Shown piece by piece: positions 44,717-54,309 of a stretch of 64,000 bases of DNA. The notes beneath the pieces were generated by a model. It worked only from the letters and a program-made list of their open reading frames with translations, did no database searches and was not told where the DNA came from. How positions within the stretch are numbered: the stretch's first letter is position 1; each line of letters starts with the position of its first letter. Origin of the DNA: Paracoccus onchidii (GTDB taxonomy: Bacteria; Pseudomonadota; Alphaproteobacteria; Rhodobacterales; Rhodobacteraceae); contig NZ_JAQBIE010000005.1 of assembly GCF_028294535.1 (NCBI RefSeq), positions 62,001 through 126,000 of the forward strand, given 5' to 3'. Made by a program: the position numbers and the translations under genes.

Positions 44717-46417
44717 CTAGCGTTCGGTCAGTTTCAACTCGATCCGGCGGTTCTGTGCCAAGGCTTCAGGGCCTGTGCCGCTGGCCACCGGGCGCGTATC
44801 CGAAAAGCCTGTTGCAGCCAGTCGGTTCGACGGAAAGCCCAGATCTTCGGTCATGTATCTGACGACAGCAAGGGCCCGCGCCTGGCTTAGTTCCCAGTTG
44901 TCGCTATAACGCCCGGTGCCCGACAACGGGGTGCTGTCGGTGTGACCGTCGACACGAATGATCCAGTCGATTTCCGGGGGAATATCGTCTGATATTTCCG
45001 ATAGCATGTCGGCGACGCCGGAAATCTGTTGGCGTCCCGCAGATGACAGATCGGCGGCACCCGGTGCGAACAGCACCTCGGACTGGAACACGAAACGGTC
45101 GCCGACGATCTGCACCCCTTCGCGCCCGGACAGGATTTGCGAGAGGCGTCCGAAAAACTCGGACCGATAGCGCGCAAGGTCACGTGCCTCTTCCTCGGCC
45201 TTTTTGCGGGCTTCCTCTTCAAGGGAGAGGCGGCGTTCCTTTTCTTCCGCGGCGCGCAGCAGGGCGGCGTTCAGCTGTTGCCCCAGTTCCGCGACCCGCA
45301 ATTCGGCGTCGCGCTGGTCGTCGCCGGCCGTATCAAGAAGCGCCTGCAATGAACCCAATTGGGCGGTCAGGCTGGCGACTTGTTCGTTCAGCAATGCGAC
45401 ACGCTTCTGCCCATCTGCAGACAGGCTTTGCTGTTCTTGCAATTCTTGTCGGGCGATGGATAACAGCTCGGCTTGACGGTCCTGGCTGGCCTCGCTTTCC
45501 TCGGCACGCGCTAGGTTCTCGTCGCGGGCGGCACGGGCTGCGGCCAGCAGGGTCAAGGTTTCCTCGGCGGCCTTGCGGCTTTCTTCCAACGCCAGCGTCA
45601 TCGCCGTCAATTCGCTATCGGCCTGCGTCAACCGGTCGCGCAGCAACGCGGCGGCTTCGGCCTCTGTCACCCGGGCGGTTTCTGCGGCGCTTAGCTTGCT
45701 CTCAAGTGCCTGCGTCCGGGCGGTCGCATCGCTGTTGCGGCTGCGCAGGTCTGCGATCAGCGCCTCAAGCGCCTCGCGCCGTGCAGCAGCCAACCGGGCC
45801 TGTTCCTTGGTGCTGTCTATTTCCCGACGAGCCGATGCAACGGCAAGCTCGGCAGCAGAAAGTTCTTCCTCACGCTCGGCCAGTTTGGCCTGAAACTCTT
45901 GGCGGTCGCTTCTCGCCTGGTCCTGCAAGCGCGAGCGGGTCGCGATCAGTGTCGCGACCTCGGCCTCGAAATCCGTCAGGCGGCTACGTGCATCAGACAG
46001 GTTTTGGCGGCTGGATTCCAGTTGGTTGTTCAGCCTTGTGATGCGCGCGGCCCGATCGCGGGCTTCGGCCTCGGCACGGGTCAGGGCGGTTTCTGCGGCG
46101 CTGCTGCGCTCGACCTCGCGCGAGAGTTGGTCCGTCAGGCGATCTTCCTCATCGCGCGACGCGCTAAGCGCCTGACCAAGGGCGGACACCTGCCGGCCTA
46201 GCTCCTGTAACTGCAGGTCTTGCTGGGAAATCTGTTGGTTCTGATCTGCAATCGTGTCGTCTTGAGTGGTGATCTGTTCGCGCAGCACCGATTGAACGAC
46301 CATGAAAATCGTCAGCACGAACATCAGCACCAGAAGAAGGGCGGTCATGGCATCGACAAAGCCGGGCCAGATCGTTGCCGAAAAACGGTTGCCGGATGAA
46401 ACCCTGCGCAACGCCAT
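44717..46417 (-). CDS. MotB/OmpA-like stator subunit with long coiled coil
   Basis: A 566-residue protein with one N-terminal membrane helix (~16-42) bearing the proton-site-like Asp22 in FVDAMTALLLVLMF. About 350 residues of coiled coil rich in Ala, Glu, Arg and Gln follow, then a C-terminal OmpA peptidoglycan-binding domain (GHTDSTPLSG, NWELSQARA, NRRIELKL). It pairs with the MotA/ExbB-like gene two bases upstream. The topology is that of MotB or ZorB, but the coiled coil is far longer, enough to span the periplasm. Not an ordinary flagellar MotB. Confidence 0.85.
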   Translation of the reverse strand: MALRRVSSGNRFSATIWPGFVDAMTALLLVLMFVLTIFMVVQSVLREQITTQDDTIADQNQQISQQDLQLQELGRQVSALGQALSASRDEEDRLTDQLSREVERSSAAETALTRAEAEARDRAARITRLNNQLESSRQNLSDARSRLTDFEAEVATLIATRSRLQDQARSDRQEFQAKLAEREEELSAAELAVASARREIDSTKEQARLAAARREALEALIADLRSRNSDATARTQALESKLSAAETARVTEAEAAALLRDRLTQADSELTAMTLALEESRKAAEETLTLLAAARAARDENLARAEESEASQDRQAELLSIARQELQEQQSLSADGQKRVALLNEQVASLTAQLGSLQALLDTAGDDQRDAELRVAELGQQLNAALLRAAEEKERRLSLEEEARKKAEEEARDLARYRSEFFGRLSQILSGREGVQIVGDRFVFQSEVLFAPGAADLSSAGRQQISGVADMLSEISDDIPPEIDWIIRVDGHTDSTPLSGTGRYSDNWELSQARALAVVRYMTEDLGFPSNRLAATGFSDTRPVASGTGPEALAQNRRIELKLTER

Positions 46418-46419
46418 GC

Positions 46420-47790
46420 TCAGCTCCGGTCCCGTCCGATCAAAGGATCGCGTTGCAGATCGTCGGGGAATGGATCGCCAAAGCGGGCGGCGCGAACCGC
46501 GCGGGTCAGAATCAGAAGGTCTGAGCGCAATTCGGCCACCATTTCATCGCGCCCCGAAGAAAGATCGCCGGTCAACCGATCAAGTGCGGCCTCGATTCCC
46601 GTCAGGTCGGCGGTAGGCGGTGGCGCAGAGGTCCCTTTCGCCAGTGATATCAGTTGGTTTTGCCCTTCAACCATCTGATTCAATGCCGCCGAAAGCGAGG
46701 CGATTCGTGCGACCGATGCCTCTTGCTCGGCCTCGACACGGCGCGTCAGCGCCTCGACCGATTCGGCCATGACGACAATGCGTTCATCCGCCATGATCGC
46801 GGATTCGTCACGCAAGGCATCCCGTTCGGAATGGTAGCTTTGCAGTCGGTCCATCTGCGCGGCCAGATGATCGACGGCACCGGACATGGTGGCCTGATCG
46901 ATGCCCCCGGATTCGGAATCCGCAAGGCTGACACGGGTGAAGCCCGACATCCATTCTTCCAGTTCGCGATAGAACCGGTTCTGGCCATGAGTGACGAACA
47001 GTTCAAGCAAACCGACCACCAACGACCCGGCAAGCCCCAGCAATGACGAGGAAAATGCCGTGGCCATGCCGCCCAATTGCGCCTCTAGCCCGCCCATCAG
47101 CTTTTCGAAGACCTGCAAACCGGTTTCGCCATCTTGCGGGGCCAATGCGCGGATGGTTTCCACGACAGCCGGGACAGTCGTGGCGAGCCCATAGAAGGTT
47201 CCCAGAAGGCCGAGGAATATCAAAAGGTTGGACAGGTATCTTGTGATGTCCCGCAATTCATCGATCCGGGTGGCGACCGAATCCAGAATGGATCTTGCCG
47301 AGCCGGTCGAAATCACCCCGCCCGCGGGGCCGCGATTGCCGAGCAGCGCGGCCAGAGGGGCAAGAAGCCGCGGCGCGATGTCGGTATCGGTCGCGGAACG
47401 CGCCGCAAGGCCCTTTTCGACCGCATTGCGGCGGCGATCGGCGAACCGTTCGATCCAACTGACCGATCGGACCAATTGGCCGACCTGCCAGAAACAGGCC
47501 AGAACGCCCACCGCAAACACAGCAAGGATCAACCCGTTCAGCCATTTGTTCGCCATGAAGATCGGCAGGATGCGCCCATAGGTGAACCACCCACCGGCCA
47601 GCACCAGCGCGAGAACGCTCAGCATCAGCAGGATCTGTCGAACCGGTTGCGAGAAATGTGGGGTGCTGGGGGTGCCGGCACCGCCACGAGAGGCGGTGAT
47701 GCGCCGGTTTGCAAGCTTCATGCGCCTGTCCGATGGGGCAAGGGCATTGTCGGGGGTATCTGGTGTCTGGCCGTTGTCTGGATCGCTCAA
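46420..47790 (-). CDS. MotA/TolQ/ExbB-like proton-channel protein
   Basis: About 456 residues. Membrane helices lie at ~50-70, ~83-103, ~185-210 and ~240-265, the last two holding the MotA/ExbB core (LIFLGLLGTFYGLATTVP and GMATAFSSSLLGLAGSLVVG). A ~190-residue, mostly helical cytoplasmic tail follows. The first possible start is a TTG at 47790; an ATG at 47721 (MKLANRR) is also credible. With its partner it should form a proton-driven 5:2-type complex. No nuclease or helicase genes of Zorya type are next to it. Confidence 0.85.
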   Translation of the reverse strand: MSDPDNGQTPDTPDNALAPSDRRMKLANRRITASRGGAGTPSTPHFSQPVRQILLMLSVLALVLAGGWFTYGRILPIFMANKWLNGLILAVFAVGVLACFWQVGQLVRSVSWIERFADRRRNAVEKGLAARSATDTDIAPRLLAPLAALLGNRGPAGGVISTGSARSILDSVATRIDELRDITRYLSNLLIFLGLLGTFYGLATTVPAVVETIRALAPQDGETGLQVFEKLMGGLEAQLGGMATAFSSSLLGLAGSLVVGLLELFVTHGQNRFYRELEEWMSGFTRVSLADSESGGIDQATMSGAVDHLAAQMDRLQSYHSERDALRDESAIMADERIVVMAESVEALTRRVEAEQEASVARIASLSAALNQMVEGQNQLISLAKGTSAPPPTADLTGIEAALDRLTGDLSSGRDEMVAELRSDLLILTRAVRAARFGDPFPDDLQRDPLIGRDRS

Positions 47791-47886
47791 GAGGTCCCGG
47801 TCCCGTTATCGTTGCCGCGTTGATTTCAGGTCGAGTGTAGGGGCCGGCGATCAACTTGCCAAGCAATCCGAAGGGAGGATTGATGG

Positions 47887-48438
47887 TTAGTTGTTGCGGT
47901 CAGACGCCAGAATTTCCTTAACATTCGCAGCAAGTTCGTTCATCGCGCGGTCAGGCAGGCCGATTTCGGTCAGATGTCGCGCGGTGTTGAAAAGATAGTC
48001 GGCATTCGGTCCACGCCCGCCATGCGCGCGAGAGATGATGCGCGCCTGTTCGTTCACGCACAGCCCGCCGGCATACTGCCAGTGATCGCGCCGCATCACA
48101 TAGGCGATGGCATCGACCTGACGTCCGTCATCCAGCTGGATCGCGACGGTCGCCTCGCGATAGGCGCCGGTGTCCATTTCCCGCACCCGCAGATAGTCCA
48201 TCACCGTGTCATGGTCGGTATCGGAAATCCGCAATGCCATGCCGCTGCAGCTTGCATCGCGCTGTCGGTCCAGACCCAGAACGAGGCCCGGATGTTCTTC
48301 GGTGCCCCGGTAACGGGTCGAGCGCAGGCAAAAACTGCGCGCATAGCCGGAAAGCCTTGCTTTGACTGCCTCGGTGGGGTGAAAGCCGGGATCCCACATC
48401 AGGGATCCATAGCCAAAGACCCAATTTGTTCTGGTCAT
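47887..48438 (-). CDS. chaC: Gamma-glutamylcyclotransferase (ChaC type)
   Basis: A 183-residue enzyme starting MTRTNWVFGYGSLMW, where YGSLMW is the substrate-binding motif of the ChaC family. A glutamate-containing REMDTGAYREA region follows. It cleaves glutathione to 5-oxoproline and Cys-Gly in the cytoplasm. Start 48438 is chosen over an upstream GTG at 48459, since it gives the usual short lead before the motif. Confidence 0.92.
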   Translation of the reverse strand: MTRTNWVFGYGSLMWDPGFHPTEAVKARLSGYARSFCLRSTRYRGTEEHPGLVLGLDRQRDASCSGMALRISDTDHDTVMDYLRVREMDTGAYREATVAIQLDDGRQVDAIAYVMRRDHWQYAGGLCVNEQARIISRAHGGRGPNADYLFNTARHLTEIGLPDRAMNELAANVKEILASDRNN

Positions 48439-48560
48439 GAAAATTCGCGCCCTTTCCACCCCTGAAGTTAGGCGAGCAGACAGCCGGTTTAAAGCCCCGT
48501 CATGTCTGCCTCACCCGTGATCAGGCGGGAAATGCTGTTGTCGGCTTTGGGCAGCGTTGG

Positions 48561-49490
48561 TCAGGGCATCTTGCCCGATGTCGCGCCACGACCGAAATCG
48601 GGGGCTTCGGTGTCCTGGCCTGCCTCGATGATGCCGCGTCGGATACTGCGCGTGCGGGTGAAATAGTCGTGCAGTTGCTGACCATCGCCCATCCGGATTG
48701 CCCGCTGCAGCGTGAACAGTTCTTCGGTGAACCGGCCAAGAATGTCCAGTGTCGCCTCTTTGTTGTGCAGGAATACGTCGCGCCACATGGTTGGATCGCT
48801 GGCCGCGATCCGCGTGAAGTCGCGGAACCCGGCGGCGGAATACTGGATGACCTCTTCGTCGGTAACGCGGCGCAAATGATCGGCGACGCCGACCATCGTA
48901 TAGGCGATCAGATGTGGTGCATGGCTGGTGACGGCCAGCACCAGATCATGATGCGCGGCCTCCATGCGGTCGCATTTCGCCCCCATCGCGGTAACAAGTC
49001 CGACCAGTTTTTCGACCGGCGCGGCGGGGCTGTCGGGCAGGGGGGTCAACAACCACCAGCGGTTCTCGAACAGGCTGGCAAACCCTGCGCGTGGCCCCGA
49101 ATGTTCGGTGCCGGCCAGAGGATGCCCGGGGATGAAATGCACGTCTTCGGGCAGGTGCGGCTGTACGGCCTCGATCACCGATTGCTTGACCGATCCGACA
49201 TCCGTAATGGTCGTTCCCTTGGCAAGATGGGGTGCGATGTCCTGTGCGACGGCACCCATCGCCCCGACGGGCACTGCAAGAACGACGAGATCTGCCTTCG
49301 CGACGGCTTCTGCCGCGCTGTCATAAACCGTGTCACAAAGACCGATCTCACGCGCGGTTTTACGGGTTTCTTCGCTGCGGGCATAGCCCACGACTTCCCT
49401 GGCAAGCCCTTTTTCGCGTAACGCATGCGCCATCGAACCTGCAATCAGACCCAGTCCGATCAGGGCAACGCGGTCATATATCGCGCTCAT
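48561..49490 (-). CDS. tyrC: Prephenate/cyclohexadienyl dehydrogenase
   Basis: A 309-residue NAD(P)-dependent enzyme for tyrosine synthesis. It has the Rossmann motif VALIGLGLIAGS at the start, the active-site region HPLAGTEHSGP, and SHAPHLIAY. No chorismate mutase or ACT domain is fused, so it is the short cyclohexadienyl type. Its ATG overlaps the hisC stop as ATGA, and together they probably provide the dehydrogenase and aminotransferase of the tyrosine/phenylalanine branch. Confidence 0.94.
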   Translation of the reverse strand: MSAIYDRVALIGLGLIAGSMAHALREKGLAREVVGYARSEETRKTAREIGLCDTVYDSAAEAVAKADLVVLAVPVGAMGAVAQDIAPHLAKGTTITDVGSVKQSVIEAVQPHLPEDVHFIPGHPLAGTEHSGPRAGFASLFENRWWLLTPLPDSPAAPVEKLVGLVTAMGAKCDRMEAAHHDLVLAVTSHAPHLIAYTMVGVADHLRRVTDEEVIQYSAAGFRDFTRIAASDPTMWRDVFLHNKEATLDILGRFTEELFTLQRAIRMGDGQQLHDYFTRTRSIRRGIIEAGQDTEAPDFGRGATSGKMP

Positions 49491-50578
49491 GCGGGCCTCC
49501 GCTCTTGCATGAAGCGGCCGAGCGTATCGATCACGCGGCGGCATCCGTCTTCGTCACCGACGGTGATGCGCAGCGCGCAGGGCAGGCCATATCCCCCGAC
49601 GCGACGCACCAGAATGCCATCGGCGCGCAATGCCGCATCCGCGTCGGCCGCATCCGTGGGTGACGCGAAACGTGCAAGCACGAAATTCGCATGGCTTTCG
49701 TCACATTCGATCCCCATCTGGACCAGTGATGCCCGCAACCATTCGCGCATACGTGAATTCAGATCGGCACAATGGGCCGTGAATGCGGTATCCTGAACGG
49801 CGGCGGAGGCGGCGGCCATTTGTGGTTGGGAAAGGTTGAACGGTTGCCGGACACGGTTCAGCACGTCGATCACCGGGCGCTGCCCATAGCCCCAGCCGAT
49901 GCGCAGCCCGCCCAGACCGTATATCTTCGAGAAGGTGCGGGTCATGATGACATTGGGATGACGGTCCACCAGCGCCGCGCCGCCATCGAACCCGTCGACG
50001 AATTCGGTATATGCACCGTCATGGACCAGAATGACGTCCTTTGGCAGGCCGGATATCAGGCGATCCAGTTCGGATTCATTTAGAAAGGTGCCTGTGGGGT
50101 TGGCGGGATTGGCGATGAACACGATCCGGGTCAGTTCGGTCACCGCGCCCAGAATCGCGTCAATGTCGATCTTTCGGTCGGCCTCGGCGACGGTGATGGG
50201 CGTTGCGCCGACCATGCGCGCCAATATCGGATACATCGAGAAACCATGCTCGGTTGTAATGACCTCGTCGCCCACACCGGCATATGCCTGTGCGATGAAC
50301 TGCAGGACCTCGTCCGATCCCACTCCGCAAATGATGCGATCGGGGTCCAGGCCATGCACCTGAGCGATCGCTTGCCGCAAAGGCGCGTGATCGGTCGAGG
50401 GGTAGCGATGCAGATCCTGTCCGGCCTGCGTGAAAGCGGTGCGTGCCTTGTCGCTGCAACCCAACGGATTTTCGTTGGACGAAAGCTTCAGCACCTGTTC
50501 ATGGCCTGCCAGTTTGCTTTCGCCGCTGACATAAAGCGCGATATCCATGATGCCGGGTTGAGGGGGGATCTGGGTCAT
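49487..50578 (-). CDS. hisC: Histidinol-phosphate / aromatic aminotransferase
   Basis: About 363 residues, a PLP class II aminotransferase with LSSNENPLG, NPANPTG and the PLP-lysine motif TFSKIYGLGGLRIGWG. Translational coupling to tyrC suggests it also transaminates prephenate or aromatic acids, as known for HisC2-type enzymes. The ATG at 50578 is preferred: AAAGG lies nine bases before it, whereas the ATG at 50587 directly abuts the same AAAGG. Confidence 0.93.
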   Translation of the reverse strand: MTQIPPQPGIMDIALYVSGESKLAGHEQVLKLSSNENPLGCSDKARTAFTQAGQDLHRYPSTDHAPLRQAIAQVHGLDPDRIICGVGSDEVLQFIAQAYAGVGDEVITTEHGFSMYPILARMVGATPITVAEADRKIDIDAILGAVTELTRIVFIANPANPTGTFLNESELDRLISGLPKDVILVHDGAYTEFVDGFDGGAALVDRHPNVIMTRTFSKIYGLGGLRIGWGYGQRPVIDVLNRVRQPFNLSQPQMAAASAAVQDTAFTAHCADLNSRMREWLRASLVQMGIECDESHANFVLARFASPTDAADADAALRADGILVRRVGGYGLPCALRITVGDEDGCRRVIDTLGRFMQERRPA

Positions 50579-50697
50579 CTGGCTCATCCTTTGTTCGGGC
50601 CGGTTTATTCGTCCCGATCAGCCAATGGAAGTGGCGAATTTCTTTGCCCTCGCGCGCTGGCTGTTCAATAAAGGCCCGTAGCCAGTAAGAACCGAGT

Positions 50698-51963
50698 ATG
50701 ATGCCTGACGACAAGTTGCCCAAGATCCTTATCGTGGCCCCGAATGCCTCGGCCCGTTTCGGTGGCGAAGCATTCCTGCCCTTGAATTATTTCCGGATAT
50801 TGTTGCGTCGGGGCCATCCCGTGCATCTGATTGCGCATCATCGCAATCAGGATGAGTTGCTGGCCTTGCCCGATTGCGATCCCGCCCGCATGCATTTCGT
50901 ACCGGACACGCGCTGGCATCGCGGGATCTGGCGCGCGTTCAGCCGGTTTCCGGAACGGGTTCGCGATCTGATCGGCGGTGGATTGATGACCGGCGTCAAT
51001 GAAATCTATCAGGCGCGCCTGATCCGCAAGCTGGTTGCCGCGGGCGAGGTAGACGTCATTCATCAGCCTATTCCCGTATCACCCTTGATTCCTTCGGGGT
51101 TGCATCGCTTCGGTGTGCCACTTGTCATTGGCCCCATGAATGGCGGCATGGATTATCCCCCCGGTTATGAGGATCACGAAGGCGGTGCGACCCGTGCTTC
51201 GATTGCGACCGGTCGGCGTGTTGCGCTGATGCTGAACCGGTTGAAGCCGGGCAAGCACCGTGCGGCTGCGCTGCTGGTCGCGAATGAGCGAACGCGACGG
51301 GCCTTGCCTGACCCGCTGCATCCGCGCATCGAGACATTGATCGAAAACGGGATCGATTTTTCCAGATGGAAGGCTCCGGCCCAAAAGCGCAACGAGGCTG
51401 TCAGGGGCAAGCTGAAACTGGTGTTTCTGGGTCGGTTCGTCGGATGGAAGGCAATCGACATTACGTTGCGGGCTGTGGCATTGGCCCGAAAATCAGGTGC
51501 CGACGTGACGTTGGACCTGTTGGGGGATGGTGAAGGGCGCCATGAACTCGAGGCGCTGGCGGAGGAACTGGGCATTGCCGGCGAAGTCCGGTTTCACGGG
51601 TTCCGGCCGCAGGAAGAATGCGCGTCCATTCTGGCCCAGTCGGACGCGCTGATCCTGAATTCACTGCGCGAATGTGGCGGCGCTGTTGTTCTGGAAGCGA
51701 TGGCAATGGGGCTGCCCGTGGTCGCCAGTGCCTGGGGCGGGCCGCTGGATTATCTGAATGTCGATAGCGGCTTTCTGATCCATCCGTCGCCACGCGAAGA
51801 TTTCGACCGCAGGCTGGCAGGGGCGTTGATCACACTTGCTGATGATCCCCAACTGCGCGAGCGGATGGGACAGGCGGGGCAACAGATCGTTCGTCGCGAT
51901 TTCGACTGGGAGCGCAAGGTCGACCGCATGATCGAAATCTATCAAGAGGCTGCGTCTGCCTGA
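50698..51963 (+). CDS. Glycosyltransferase family 4
   Basis: About 421 residues with the GT-B fold. The N-terminal acceptor domain begins ILIVAPNASARFGGEA, and the C-terminal donor domain shows FLGRFVGWKAIDITLRA and ECGGAVVLEAMAMGLPVVAS with the EX7E retaining motif. It transfers a sugar from a nucleotide donor, probably onto a surface glycan or lipid; the acceptor cannot be told. Two adjacent ATGs (50698, 50701) are possible. It stands alone between hisC and rpsD. Confidence 0.9.
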   Translation: MMPDDKLPKILIVAPNASARFGGEAFLPLNYFRILLRRGHPVHLIAHHRNQDELLALPDCDPARMHFVPDTRWHRGIWRAFSRFPERVRDLIGGGLMTGVNEIYQARLIRKLVAAGEVDVIHQPIPVSPLIPSGLHRFGVPLVIGPMNGGMDYPPGYEDHEGGATRASIATGRRVALMLNRLKPGKHRAAALLVANERTRRALPDPLHPRIETLIENGIDFSRWKAPAQKRNEAVRGKLKLVFLGRFVGWKAIDITLRAVALARKSGADVTLDLLGDGEGRHELEALAEELGIAGEVRFHGFRPQEECASILAQSDALILNSLRECGGAVVLEAMAMGLPVVASAWGGPLDYLNVDSGFLIHPSPREDFDRRLAGALITLADDPQLRERMGQAGQQIVRRDFDWERKVDRMIEIYQEAASA

Positions 51964-52002
51964 CGGGGGGCAACCCTTGTGATGCAAGGAAGCGCGAACG
52001 TG

Positions 52003-52034
52003 AAAAAGGCCGCTTCGATTGAAGCGGCCTTTGA
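52003..52034. terminator. Bidirectional terminator between glycosyltransferase and rpsD
   Basis: AAAGGCCGCTTC and GAAGCGGCCTTT make a 12-bp perfect stem with a GATT loop and A/T runs on both sides, placed between convergent genes. Confidence 0.9.
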
Positions 52035-52056
52035 ATTTTGCAGGTGTCGGCGAAGA

Positions 52057-52677
52057 TCAGTTCTTCGCGTAGAATTCGACAACCAGGTTCGGTTCCATCT
52101 GAACCGCGTAGGGCACATCACCCAGCGACGGGGTGCGCACGAAGGTTGCGGTCATCTTGTTGTGGTCTGCTTCGATATAGTCCGGCACGTCACGCTCGGG
52201 CAGGGCGACGGCTTCCAGAACGAAGGCCAGCTGGCGCGAACGCTCGCGGATCGAGATGACATCGCCTTCCTTGACGCGGTAGGACGGGATGTTCACGCGC
52301 TTGCCGTTCACTTCGATATGGCCGTGGTTCACGAACTGACGTGCGGCAAAGATCGTGGCAACGAATTTCGAACGGTAGACAACGGCGTCCAAGCGGCGTT
52401 CGAGCAGACCGATCAGGTTTTCACCGGTGTCGCCCTTTACGCGCTCGGCCTCTGCATAGATGCGGCGGAACTGTTTCTCGGTCAGGTCGCCGTAATAGCC
52501 TTTCAGCTTCTGCTTGGCGCGCAGCTGGGTGCCGAAATCCGACAGTTTCTGCTTGCGGCGCTGACCGTGCTGACCGGGGCCATATTCGCGGCGGTTGACC
52601 GGCGACTTGGCGCGGCCCCAGATGTTTTCGCCCATGCGGCGGTCAATTTTGTACTTGGCAGACGTGCGTTTGGTCAC
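52057..52677 (-). CDS. rpsD: 30S ribosomal protein S4
   Basis: A 206-residue primary rRNA-binding protein of the small subunit. It has the family start [21 protein letters not shown] and the S4 RNA-binding domain around [21 protein letters not shown], given as residues ~94-114. Initiation is at GTG, supported by AAGGAG eight bases upstream. It is a single-gene unit with its own strong promoter and terminator, away from the ribosomal protein operons. Confidence 0.98.
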   Translation of the reverse strand: MTKRTSAKYKIDRRMGENIWGRAKSPVNRREYGPGQHGQRRKQKLSDFGTQLRAKQKLKGYYGDLTEKQFRRIYAEAERVKGDTGENLIGLLERRLDAVVYRSKFVATIFAARQFVNHGHIEVNGKRVNIPSYRVKEGDVISIRERSRQLAFVLEAVALPERDVPDYIEADHNKMTATFVRTPSLGDVPYAVQMEPNLVVEFYAKN

Positions 52678-52776
52678 GGCTGATCTCCTTCTTATGTGTT
52701 TCGAAGGGCGTTGTCCTCTGGCTTGCGCCTGACAGGGATCCCCTCGCGGGGGCCACCAACACCAATGAAGTGCGCG

Positions 52777-52804
52777 CTTATAGTGCCTTGCCGCGTGGTG
52801 TCAA
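52777..52804 (-). promoter_or_regulatory. Consensus sigma70 promoter of rpsD
   Basis: TTGACA (52804-52799) and TATAAG (52782-52777) with a 16-base spacer give a nearly perfect promoter. The leader would be about 93 nt and contains a GC-rich hairpin near 52735-52757 that could serve S4 feedback. The -35 hexamer contains the xylB stop codon. Confidence 0.75.
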
Positions 52805-54219
52805 GCACGCTGTTGGCGTAGTCGTTGCAAACTTTCGGACCATGCTGGCACCAATTCGGGATCGGGTTCGAAAACATCCGAAATCTCAGGGGTTGTCAGC
52901 GCGCTTTCCCCCGCGCCTGTGGCGGCCATCAGGCCCAGTCGCGCCGCACCGAAACCCGCGCCGGTTTCTGCGCCGGCGGGGCGCATAATCGAAATGCCGG
53001 TGGCCTGAGCCAACATCGCAAGCCACAGGTCGGAGCGCGCGCCCCCGCCCATGGCGATCAGCGAATCGGCACCACCACCGCCCGCGCGCAACGCCTCCAT
53101 GTTTTCCGCCAGCGCCAGCGTCACCCCTTCCAGCACGGCCCGGGTCATCTGCGCACGGTCACTGCCGGTTGACATTCCGGTGAAGCCTGCGCGCTGCAAC
53201 GGGTTGTTCAGGGGGGTCCGCTCGCCGGAGAGATAGGGCCAGAACATGATCGGACCGGGCCGGCCCGGTGCAGGATCAAGCCGGGACAGAAGTTCCGCGG
53301 GCGAGGCGCCCGTAATGCCCGCCCACCAGTCAAGACATGCAGCCGCAGAAAGCATGACGCCCATCTGGTGCCAGCGGCCGGGCAGGGCGTGGCAAAACGC
53401 ATGGACAGCCGTTTCAGGCGCCGGCAGAAAACGGTCGGTGGCCGCGAAGATGACCCCTGATGTCCCCAGGGAAATCAGCCCGCTACCCGCCGAGGTGATG
53501 CCCGCGCCAATGGCTGTGGCGGCGTTGTCCCCCGCACCTCCGGCAATCGGTATGCCTTTGGGCAGGCCCAGTTCGGCTGCGGTTTCGGGGCGCAAACAGC
53601 CGGCAAGTTCGCTGCCTTCGGCCAGAACGGGCATCATGGTCCGTTCCATTCCCGTTGCCGCCAGAAGCTGATCGGACCAATCGCGTTTGGCGGGGTCGAA
53701 CCATGCGGTTCCCGAGGCATCCGACATGTCGCTGATCGCTTCTCCTGTCAGCCAGAGCCGCAGGTAGTCCTTGGGCAGAAGAACGCGCCTGGTGCGCGCG
53801 AAAAGATCCGGCTCGTGCTTGCGCATCCATACAAGCTTTGGTGCGGTAAAGCCTGCGAACACGATATTTCCGGTGATTGCGCGGAATGCGGGATCGGCGT
53901 CAAGGGCGGCAGCCTCGTCCGCCGCGCGACCATCGTTCCACAAAATGGCCGGACGCAGCACATTGTCGGATTGATCGAGGCAGACGGCCCCATGCATCTG
54001 CCCCGACAGGCCAATGCCCGCCACCTTGTCCAAGGGGGAATCAAGATCCCGGATCGCGCATCGCGTCGCCTCGATCCAGGCCGCAGGGTCCTGTTCCGAC
54101 CAACCCGGATGCGGGTTCTGGACGGTCAGGCTGGCATGGCCTGTCTGAATGATCCGTTGGGTGTCGTCGATCAGGACGACCTTCACCCCCGACGTGCCAA
54201 GGTCAATTCCCAGAAACAT
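52801..54219 (-). CDS. xylB: Xylulokinase
   Basis: A 472-residue FGGY-family sugar kinase. It begins LGIDLGTSGVKVVLID (phosphate 1 motif), has GLSGQMHGAV, ILWNDGRA, the GGAGDNAA loop with the catalytic Asp, and LGTSGVIF. These details match xylulokinase better than glycerol kinase. AGGGA precedes the ATG. No xylose isomerase or sugar transporter is beside it. Its stop lies inside the rpsD promoter. Confidence 0.93.
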   Translation of the reverse strand: MFLGIDLGTSGVKVVLIDDTQRIIQTGHASLTVQNPHPGWSEQDPAAWIEATRCAIRDLDSPLDKVAGIGLSGQMHGAVCLDQSDNVLRPAILWNDGRAADEAAALDADPAFRAITGNIVFAGFTAPKLVWMRKHEPDLFARTRRVLLPKDYLRLWLTGEAISDMSDASGTAWFDPAKRDWSDQLLAATGMERTMMPVLAEGSELAGCLRPETAAELGLPKGIPIAGGAGDNAATAIGAGITSAGSGLISLGTSGVIFAATDRFLPAPETAVHAFCHALPGRWHQMGVMLSAAACLDWWAGITGASPAELLSRLDPAPGRPGPIMFWPYLSGERTPLNNPLQRAGFTGMSTGSDRAQMTRAVLEGVTLALAENMEALRAGGGGADSLIAMGGGARSDLWLAMLAQATGISIMRPAGAETGAGFGAARLGLMAATGAGESALTTPEISDVFEPDPELVPAWSESLQRLRQQRA

Positions 54220-54309
54220 GCCAATCCCTCCATGACTTATGCGGGGACTTTGGGCGATTTGAAGCGCGGTTTCCAGTGTTCAGACGGCATGCCAGCGCGG
54301 CAGGCCTGT

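Noticed and set aside
44717..47790. Zorya anti-phage system (ZorA/ZorB)
   Set aside because: The channel and OmpA partner resemble ZorAB, but no zorC/zorD or zorE gene is adjacent; neighbours are an SMR pump and chaC, and the coiled coil is much too long.
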